A stretch of DNA of 6,175 nt, taken from the NCBI GenBank assembly GCA_017626655.1, contig JAGAIH010000376.1, positions 1 to 6,175 of the forward strand, given 5' to 3'. Source of the DNA: Clostridia bacterium. Lineage in GTDB: Bacteria > Bacillota_A > Clostridia > Oscillospirales > CAG-272. The position numbers and the translations under genes are program-made. A model generated the notes under the pieces. The model was not told the DNA's origin. It ran no database searches and saw nothing but the letters and a program-made list of their open reading frames with translations. Shown in pieces: positions 1 through 4,675 of the stretch (positions within the stretch are counted from its first letter, which is position 1; each line of letters begins with the position of its first letter).

Positions 1-34
1 ACTGCAAATAATTTTTATGGGAGGTGCCGATATC

Positions 35-196
35 ATGGCTAATGAAGTAAGAGTCAAGGTCACTCTGGTCTGCACTGAGTGCAAGCAGAGAAACTACGAC
101 ACAATGAAGAACAAGAAGAACAACCCTGACAGACTTGAGCTTAAGAAGCACTGCAAATTCTGCCGCAAGCACACTCTTCACAAAGAGTCTAAGTGA
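35..196 (+). CDS. rpmG: Ribosomal protein bL33 (zinc-ribbon form)
   Basis: A 53-residue protein beginning [18 protein letters not shown], the normal length of bacterial bL33, a small protein of the large ribosomal subunit. Two Cys pairs, C13/C16 (CTEC) and C40/C43 (CKFC), form the zinc-ribbon ligand set of the Zn-containing L33 version; known paralogues used under zinc starvation lack these cysteines. The middle ([18 protein letters not shown]) is the usual basic, rRNA-binding stretch with the family's N-P-D-R-L-E-L-K core. The ATG at 35 is preceded by GGGAGGTG at 19-26. It lies directly upstream of secE and nusG, the standard Firmicute order, with only 15 bases to the secE start. The promoter is outside the window: the 34 bases before the gene are AT-rich but give no convincing -35/-10 pair. 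Confidence 0.97.
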   Translation: MANEVRVKVTLVCTECKQRNYDTMKNKKNNPDRLELKKHCKFCRKHTLHKESK

Positions 197-198
197 TT

Positions 199-204
199 GG
201 GAGG
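199..204 (+). promoter_or_regulatory. Ribosome binding site that fixes the secE start
   Basis: GGGAGG lies just after the rpmG stop (194-196). An ATG at 206 is only one base away, too close to be used, while the ATG at 212 sits seven bases downstream. This favours M1 of SecE at 212 rather than the TTG at 197 or the ATG at 206. The near-abutting arrangement suggests translational coupling with rpmG. Confidence 0.75.
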
Positions 205-211
205 AATGAAC

Positions 212-754
212 ATGTTTAAGAGCAACAAGCTGGCTATCCTGGCTGCTCTCCTGTCTCTCCTGATGCTGGTGTCCATGCTGGCTGTCGTCCCCGCTTTCGC
301 TGAGGACGCCACCACCGCCGAGGAGACCACCGTCGCCGAGACCGTCGAGGCCACCGAGCCCGAGAGCTCCGAGGAGACCGAGGCAGGCACGAGTGCCGAG
401 TCCTCCACCGAGAAGGGAACTGAGGCTTCTACCAAGGAAGAGACCACGACCGAGAACAAGGCCGAGGCTGAAGAGAAGAAGCAGCAGCGGACTCGCGGTA
501 TCATCAATCTGGTGGTCGGTGCGGTCATCCTGGTCGCCCTGATCGTCCTGATCGTGATCTACCGCGCGAAGATCCCCGCATGGTGGAAGGGTCTGAAGTC
601 CGAGTGCGGCAAGATCACTTGGTGCCCCAAGGACAAGCTGAAGAAGAACGTATTCGTGGTCGTCATCATCATCCTCGTCATTGCCGTCGTCATTGGCGTG
701 CTGGACGTTGTTTTCTCGGAAGGTATGATCCTTTTGGGTAAGCTGATCCGCTAA
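212..754 (+). CDS. secE: Preprotein translocase subunit SecE, enlarged three-segment form
   Basis: SecE clamps the SecY channel of the protein export machinery in the cytoplasmic membrane. The identity rests on the C-terminal third: an amphipathic cytoplasmic helix with the SecE-type core (WWKGLKSECGKITWCPKDKL, residues 124-143), a hydrophobic span at about 147-168 and position immediately before nusG. The protein is 180 residues, whereas most Gram-positive SecE have about 60-75 residues and one span. Residues 7-30 are hydrophobic and end in VPAFA|ED, which looks like a signal peptide with a cleavage site. Residues 31-92 are almost only Glu, Thr, Ala, Ser and Lys, a low-complexity acidic linker. 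A second span is at about 97-117. The inferred topology (N-in, linker outside, span back in, amphipathic helix, last span out) matches the three-span E. coli form with its first loop greatly enlarged. The usual Trp-Pro of the helix is split by a Cys (W137-C138-P139). Family assignment is firm; whether the N terminus is cleaved is unknown. Confidence 0.88.
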   Translation: MFKSNKLAILAALLSLLMLVSMLAVVPAFAEDATTAEETTVAETVEATEPESSEETEAGTSAESSTEKGTEASTKEETTTENKAEAEEKKQQRTRGIINLVVGAVILVALIVLIVIYRAKIPAWWKGLKSECGKITWCPKDKLKKNVFVVVIIILVIAVVIGVLDVVFSEGMILLGKLIR

Positions 755-770
755 TCAAAGGTGATACGAC

Positions 771-1310
771 ATGAGTGATATCGATGAGATGAACGTAGGC
801 CCGCGGTGGTATGTGGCGCACACCTATTCGGGCTATGAAAGCAAGGTCAAGGCAAACCTTGAAAAGATCGTAGAGAACCGCGGTCTCGGAGACAAGATCT
901 TCGATATCCGCATTCCCGTCGAGACCATCGTTGAAAAGAACGGTGATGTCGAGAAGGTGGTGGAGGTCAAGATCTTCCCCAGCTACGTCTACATCAAGAT
1001 GGTCATGACCGATGAGAGCTGGCACGCCGTCCGTAACATTACGGGCGTGACCGGATTCGTGGGTCCCGGGTCCCGTCCCACCCCCCTGTCCGACGCTGAG
1101 GTCGAGGCTCTCAACATTGAGGAGGTCAAGGTCCGCCTGGCCGTGAACGTGGGCGACAACGTGCAGATCGTTGCCGGCCTGTTCGAGGGCTACACGGGTG
1201 TTGTCCAGTCGATCTCCGACGATCTGCGTAACGTCACGGTCCTGGTCAAGAGAGGCCGCCGCGATATGCCCGTCGAGCTGGAGGCATCTGCCATCAAGCC
1301 CGCCGACTGA
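771..1310 (+). CDS. nusG: Transcription termination/antitermination factor NusG
   Basis: NusG binds the clamp of RNA polymerase and modulates pausing and transcription-translation coupling in the cytoplasm. It has 179 residues, a normal length. The N-terminal NGN domain spans about residues 11-115, with the hallmark start RWYVAHTYSGYESKVKANLE (12-31), the strand IFPSYVYIKM (68-77) where most homologues have FPGYV, and NITGVTGFVG (89-98) followed by RPTPLSDAEV. The C-terminal KOW domain (about 127-177) contains VGDNVQIVAGLFEGYTGVV and ends in the family-typical PVELEASAIKP. AAAGGTGA at 757-764, six bases upstream, supports the ATG at 771 over the internal ATG at 789. The gap to secE is only 16 bases, so the two are co-transcribed. 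No fused domains or insertions are seen. Confidence 0.97.
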   Translation: MSDIDEMNVGPRWYVAHTYSGYESKVKANLEKIVENRGLGDKIFDIRIPVETIVEKNGDVEKVVEVKIFPSYVYIKMVMTDESWHAVRNITGVTGFVGPGSRPTPLSDAEVEALNIEEVKVRLAVNVGDNVQIVAGLFEGYTGVVQSISDDLRNVTVLVKRGRRDMPVELEASAIKPAD

Positions 1311-1335
1311 TCGTTTCGATCTACACTTTTTTACA

Positions 1336-1409
1336 GGGCGGAACCGCCCAACCCCGGACTCTACTTGAATCAGAGAGTCCCGTCTGCATCAAAATCCCCG
1401 TGAAAGGGG
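1336..1409 (+). ncRNA. Upstream hairpins of the rplK leader
   Basis: Three consecutive stems lie in the nusG-rplK gap, ahead of the L1 site. They are GGGCGG/CCGCCC at 1336-1349, GGACTCT/AGAGTCC at 1356-1362 and 1374-1380 with an 11-base loop, and CCCC/GGGG at 1396-1399 and 1406-1409 with loop GTGAAA. None is followed by a T-run, so none is an obvious intrinsic terminator. They may be part of the leader fold, RNA-processing signals or an attenuator with competing structures. No internal promoter was convincing between nusG and rplK, so the leader is probably transcribed from upstream. Confidence 0.5.
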
Positions 1410-1446
1410 TGCGGAAACGGTGTGCTTAGCCGCGGCCGTGTCCGTC

Positions 1447-1496
1447 GTGGGAGGGAGAAAATACTGCCACTGGCAACTCTCCCGTACAAGTACCAC
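1447..1496 (+). promoter_or_regulatory. Ribosomal protein L1 autoregulatory binding site in the rplK leader
   Basis: The RNA would form helix GTGG (1447-1450) with CCAC (1493-1496), an asymmetric internal loop (GA at 1451-1452 opposite GTACAAGTA at 1484-1492), then helix GGGAGA (1453-1458) with TCTCCC (1478-1483). It is capped by TGCC/GGCA at 1465-1468 and 1472-1475. The strings GTGGGAGG and TACCAC and the lopsided loop copy the L1-binding arm of 23S rRNA (E. coli GGUGGGAGG...AAAUACCACC). L1 is known to repress the rplK-rplA mRNA by binding such a mimic. The site ends four bases before the rplK Shine-Dalgarno at 1501-1505, so bound L1 would block ribosome loading on rplK and, by coupling, rplA. 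The pairing is read directly; the regulation is inferred from the known mechanism. Confidence 0.85.
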
Positions 1497-1515
1497 ATTT
1501 GGAGGTTCAATCATT

Positions 1516-1941
<426 letters not shown>

Positions 1942-1960
1942 TTGAAGGAGGTATACGGAA

Positions 1961-2656
1961 ATGGCTAAAGTTGGAAAGAAGTATGCCGACAGCGCAAAGC
2001 TGATCGACAAGAGCAAGATGTACGATCCCGCCGAGGCTCTGGCTCTGGTTTGCCAGACTTCCAAGGCAAAGTTCGATGAGACCATCGAGATCCACATCCG
2101 TCTGGGTGTTGACTCCCGTCACGCTGACCAGCAGGTCCGCGGTGCCGTCGTCCTCCCCAACGGTACCGGTAAGACCGCCCGCGTTCTGGTTTTCGCTAAG
2201 GGCGACAACATCGCCAAGGCTCAGGAGGCCGGTGCCGACTACGTTGGCGGCGTTGAGCTGGCTGAGAAGATCCAGAAGGAGAACTGGTTCGACTTCGACG
2301 TGGTCATCGCTTCCCCCGACATGATGGGTACCATCGGTCGTCTGGGTAAGATCCTGGGTCCTAAGGGTCTGATGCCCTCTCCCAAGGCCGGCACCGTCAC
2401 CCCCGACGTGGCACGCGCTGTCCGCGAGGCTAAGGCCGGTAAGATCGAGTACCGTCTCGACAAGACCAACATCATCCACTGCCCCATCGGTAAGGCTTCC
2501 TTCGGTGCCGAGAAGCTTCAGGCTAACTTCGACACCCTGGTCGGCGCAGTCATCAAGGCTAAGCCCGCCGCTGCCAAGGGTCAGTATATCAAGTCCTGCG
2601 TGATCGCATCCACCATGGGCCCCGGCATCAAGATCAACCAGTCCAAGCTGAGCTGA
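1961..2656 (+). CDS. rplA: Ribosomal protein uL1
   Basis: L1 forms the mobile L1 stalk that helps E-site tRNA leave the ribosome and is also the translational repressor of the rplK-rplA operon. Length is 231 residues, as expected. The signature [20 protein letters not shown] (125-144) is complete, followed by [30 protein letters not shown] (50-69) and the RNA-contacting C-terminal part (IGKASF near 176-181, STMGPGIKI near 217-225) are also present. AAGGAGGT at 1945-1952 lies eight bases before the ATG. A strong terminator starts 33 bases after the stop. Together with the leader before rplK it forms a self-contained regulatory loop: excess L1 would bind the leader and shut down both genes. Confidence 0.97.
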   Translation: MAKVGKKYADSAKLIDKSKMYDPAEALALVCQTSKAKFDETIEIHIRLGVDSRHADQQVRGAVVLPNGTGKTARVLVFAKGDNIAKAQEAGADYVGGVELAEKIQKENWFDFDVVIASPDMMGTIGRLGKILGPKGLMPSPKAGTVTPDVARAVREAKAGKIEYRLDKTNIIHCPIGKASFGAEKLQANFDTLVGAVIKAKPAAAKGQYIKSCVIASTMGPGIKINQSKLS

Positions 2657-2689
2657 TTTTGAGTCAGGATTCATTGTAACTTGATAAGC

Positions 2690-2722
2690 AAAACCGCTGA
2701 GCGCTACGCTCGGCGGTTTTTT
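2690..2722 (+). terminator. Rho-independent terminator of the rplK-rplA operon
   Basis: A 14-bp stem, AAAACCGCTGAGCG (2690-2703) against CGCTCGGCGGTTTT (2707-2720) with one T-G wobble and a CTA loop, is followed by a run of six T (2717-2722) that overlaps the stem base. It starts 33 bases after the rplA stop and should end the ribosomal operon. The group II intron remnant starts at its last T. Confidence 0.95.
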
Positions 2723-3182
2723 GTCGTATGGCGGGCATGTTAATGCTCCGTGGCGAAAGTCCACCGGGAGGTAGTTACCGACCAACCCGAAAGCGACTCC
2801 TAAGGTTTGCACCGTGAGGTGTAGGCTGAAAGAAGCGATAGGGAAATTATAGCCCGACGGACATGAATTCGGTGCAAAGGCGTAATAGGCAGATAAGGTG
2901 GCCAGAGGCAACGAAGTCCAAAAGGTAACCGTAACCCTATTGCGTAAACCGAGGAGGAAGACCCAAGCAAGCTCCTTGCTTGCGGAAAGAGTATAGACTT
3001 ATCCCGTGAGGTCTTGCCGACGGAGACATCAGCAGTAACAACGAACGGCAAGAAGTCAGCAGAGACCATAGTACTAAGGGAACTCGGAGTCCCCACGGTC
3101 ATGGACAGAGTGATCGAACAAGCGATAACCCAAATCATAACGCCCATGTTTGAACCGTCGTTTCACGAGAACAGTTACGGAT
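2723..3182 (+). mobile_element. Decayed group II intron, class IIC type (5' ribozyme domains plus reverse transcriptase fragment)
   Basis: The sequence reads like the RNA part of a bacterial group II intron. It has a domain I start with GTGGCGAAAGTCCAC near 2750, the conserved stretches GGTGTAGGCTGAAAGAAGC (2818-2836) and ACGGACATGAATTCGGTGCA (2858-2877), and ACCGAGGAGGAAGACC near 2948. A domain II-like hairpin AAGCAAG/CTTGCTT is at 2965-2971 and 2975-2981. A domain III stem CTTGCCG/CGGCAAG (3013-3019, 3046-3052) is followed by AAGTCAGCAGAGACCATAGT (3053-3072), very close to the corresponding part of the Oceanobacillus IIC intron as I recall it. The 5' end is placed at about 2723, where it meets the terminator T-run, the preferred IIC target; GTCGT departs from the usual GTGYG start, so the boundary is uncertain by some bases. 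A short reverse transcriptase piece follows. No domain V/VI was found, so it cannot splice or move. Confidence 0.82.
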
Positions 3183-3187
3183 ACAAG
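3074..3187 (+). pseudogene. Group II intron reverse transcriptase/maturase fragment
   Basis: About 38 codons translate to LRELGVPTVMDRVIEQAI, then TQIITPMFEPSFHENSYGY. This matches the early palm/fingers part of group II intron reverse transcriptases (family pattern RxLGIPTVxDRxxQQAI then LxPIFEPxFSExSYGFRPGR). A full protein has roughly 400-600 residues. Here the N-terminal part is missing, with the intron domain III end lying immediately upstream. The match stops at SYGY, where RPGR should follow, as the sequence enters the inverted repeat at 3180. The catalytic YADD region, maturase and any endonuclease domain are absent. There is no proper start codon; the open frame runs in from a TTG within the ribozyme sequence and ends by chance at 3223. 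It is non-functional. Confidence 0.88.
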
Positions 3188-3241
3188 ATAAAGAAAAGGC
3201 TTTTACCACAAGGGTTTTCGTGATATCTCGTATCTTGTATC
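3180..3241. repeat. 62-bp element bounded by an 11-bp perfect inverted repeat
   Basis: GATACAAGATA (3180-3190) is the exact reverse complement of TATCTTGTATC (3231-3241), with 40 bases between. The left arm begins where homology to the intron reverse transcriptase ends. This suggests a small palindrome-ended insertion or a recombination junction rather than gradual decay. The interior has no obvious gene. The sequence after it does not resume the reverse transcriptase, so a simple insertion alone does not explain the loss. Confidence 0.55.
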
Positions 3242-3391
3242 TTTGAATCTTACCGTAAAATCCCAATTTGAAAATTTCCTTACATCGTGCACCGACCTTG
3301 TATTCCCGCTCCGCCGCCCTTTCATATTGCACGATTTGCCTGCCATCCAAAAAGGTTTTTTCGCGAATCCCCTAAAATCTCCCCGAAGCTC
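3242..3391. other. AT-rich stretch with no recognisable gene
   Basis: This stretch between the intron scar and the next promoter is AT-rich compared with its surroundings. The only structure I see is an 8-bp inverted repeat, ATCGTGCA (3284-3291) and TGCACGAT (3328-3335), 36 bases apart. Short open frames on the minus strand cross it but lack an ATG start with a ribosome binding site, run on into the palindromic element or intron debris, and resemble nothing I know. It may be a gene remnant or plain spacer. Confidence 0.4.
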
Positions 3392-3420
3392 TTGCAAATC
3401 CGCGAAATATGTGCTATAAT
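3392..3420 (+). promoter_or_regulatory. Sigma-A type promoter for the DUF3006-plsY-methyltransferase genes
   Basis: TTGCAA (3392-3397) as -35, a 17-base spacer and TATAAT (3415-3420) as a perfect -10, with TG one base upstream (3412-3413) giving an extended -10. Transcription would start near 3427, leaving a leader of about 45 bases before the ATG at 3472. It faces the next gene, and no other candidate this strong was seen in the window. Confidence 0.8.
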
Positions 3421-3471
3421 AATATGAATATCTGTATACTTCCTCGCGAGATTGGGGAGAAGGAGGCCGCC

Positions 3472-3717
3472 ATGTGGCTTTGTGTAGACCGTATCGAGGG
3501 AGACACCGTGGTATTGACCGACGAGAGCGAAAAGATCTACCGCCTGAGGATCGCGGACTATGCGGCCCTGACGGGGAAGGACCCCGCCGAGTCGGATGTG
3601 CTGACCGCCGAGACAGAGGGGGACCGTATCCTCTCCGCCGCCTACGACAGCGGGGAGACCGCCGCCCGCAAGGAGGCCGCCCGCAAGCGGCTGAACCGCC
3701 TCTTCGGCAAGAAATAA
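3472..3717 (+). CDS. DUF3006 family small protein
   Basis: An 81-residue protein starting MWLCVDRIEGDTVVLTDESE. The opening pattern (hydrophobic strand, then DRIEGDxxVL, then a short acidic turn) is that of DUF3006 proteins, small beta-rich proteins of unknown function common in Firmicutes. The family often has a Leu-Pro-x-G-D-V type stretch; here GKDPAESDVLTAE (36-48) occupies that place. The C-terminal 20 residues (TAARKEAARKRLNRLFGKK) form a basic helix typical of the family. No signal peptide, membrane span or Cys ligand set is present, so it is probably cytoplasmic. AAGGAGG at 3460-3466, five bases before the ATG, supports the start, and a near-consensus promoter lies just upstream. plsY follows after 55 bases with no terminator, so the two are probably co-transcribed. 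The function is unknown. Confidence 0.8.
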   Translation: MWLCVDRIEGDTVVLTDESEKIYRLRIADYAALTGKDPAESDVLTAETEGDRILSAAYDSGETAARKEAARKRLNRLFGKK

Positions 3718-3772
3718 CCGACGGAAAACACCCGATCGAATACCATTATTACGAAACGAACAGGAGACTATC

Positions 3773-4636
3773 ATGAACGGTATCGGTACCTGGAATCTTG
3801 TATCCTATCTGATTGGAAAGTTGGGCGTGGAGGGGACTCCCGCCGCTACCGCCGTTACCATAGGCGGTATCCTCCTCTGCATCGTCATCCCCTACCTCCT
3901 GGGGAGCCTGAACTTCGGGGTCATGATCTCCCAAAGGCACTATAAGGATGACGTCCGTACCCACGGAAGCGGCAACGCGGGCGCCACCAATATGCTCCGC
4001 ACCTTTGGCTGGAAGGCTGCCGTGCTGACCATGGCGGGGGATATGCTCAAGGCCGTGGTGGCCGTGGGGCTGGGCTACCTCATCGTGGGCGTCAACGCCC
4101 AGATCACCGACGTAAACGGGGTGTCCTACCGCATGGTGGATCAGTTCGGTGCCGCCATCGCGGGTCTCTTCGTCATGCTGGGCCATATGTTCCCCATCTT
4201 CTTCAAGTTCAAGGGCGGTAAGGGCGTGGCCACCTCGGGCATGGTCATTCTCATGCTCTCCCCCATCACCGCGGCGATCTGCCTGGTGGTCTTTCTCATC
4301 GTGGTCATCGGTACCCGCTACGTCTCCCTGGGCTCGGTCATGGGGCTTTCCCTGTTCCCCATCGTCCTCAACGCGTGGTCCCACGCCTACGACCCGCCCC
4401 GCAACGCCACCGCCTGCATGATCTCGGTGGTCATGGCGGTTCTGGTGGTCTTCATGCACCGCGAGAACCTCAAGCGCCTGGCCAACCGCACCGAGTCCAA
4501 GATCTCCTTCAAGAAAAAGCCCGCCGAGGCACCCGCGGAAGCCGCCGAGGCAGTCCCCGCCGAGCCCAAGCCTAATCTGGGTAACGACCCCACCGCCAAG
4601 CGGGAGGGCAACAAAAAGAATAAGTCCAAGAAATAA
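3773..4636 (+). CDS. plsY: Glycerol-3-phosphate acyltransferase PlsY (acyl-phosphate dependent)
   Basis: PlsY is the membrane enzyme that moves the acyl group from acyl-phosphate (made by PlsX) to the 1-position of glycerol 3-phosphate, giving lysophosphatidic acid, the first step of phospholipid synthesis. The three family motifs are present: LLGSLNFG (42-49, usually GSIPxG) with HGSGNAGATN (64-73), KGGKGVAT (147-154), and HREN (229-232). Hydrophobic spans lie near residues 28-52, 81-106, 125-146, 156-180 and 184-230, fitting a multi-span enzyme. The 287 residues exceed the usual 190-220. The excess is an N-terminal lead of about 25 residues and a C-terminal tail (about 245-287) that is first Ala/Pro/Glu-rich and ends in a lysine-rich patch. 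CAGGAGA at 3761-3767 supports the ATG at 3773. plsX is not in the window. The methyltransferase gene follows after 39 bases. Confidence 0.95.
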   Translation: MNGIGTWNLVSYLIGKLGVEGTPAATAVTIGGILLCIVIPYLLGSLNFGVMISQRHYKDDVRTHGSGNAGATNMLRTFGWKAAVLTMAGDMLKAVVAVGLGYLIVGVNAQITDVNGVSYRMVDQFGAAIAGLFVMLGHMFPIFFKFKGGKGVATSGMVILMLSPITAAICLVVFLIVVIGTRYVSLGSVMGLSLFPIVLNAWSHAYDPPRNATACMISVVMAVLVVFMHRENLKRLANRTESKISFKKKPAEAPAEAAEAVPAEPKPNLGNDPTAKREGNKKNKSKK

Positions 4637-4675
4637 TTCCGCAACCGAATTATCCCAAGCGAAAGGAGACCGCCC

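Noticed and set aside
1336..1349. GGGCGG/CCGCCC hairpin as a terminator for nusG
   Set aside because: No T-run follows (AACCCC instead), so it does not meet the intrinsic terminator pattern.
1420..1515. In-frame N-terminal extension of rplK
   Set aside because: It would translate the L1-binding leader. L11 begins at MAKK in its family, and the GGAGG at 1501-1505 serves the ATG at 1516.
3135..3397. Short minus-strand frames in the spacer (one beginning TTG at 3350)
   Set aside because: There is no ATG start with a ribosome binding site and no recognisable family. The frames continue into palindromic-element and intron debris.
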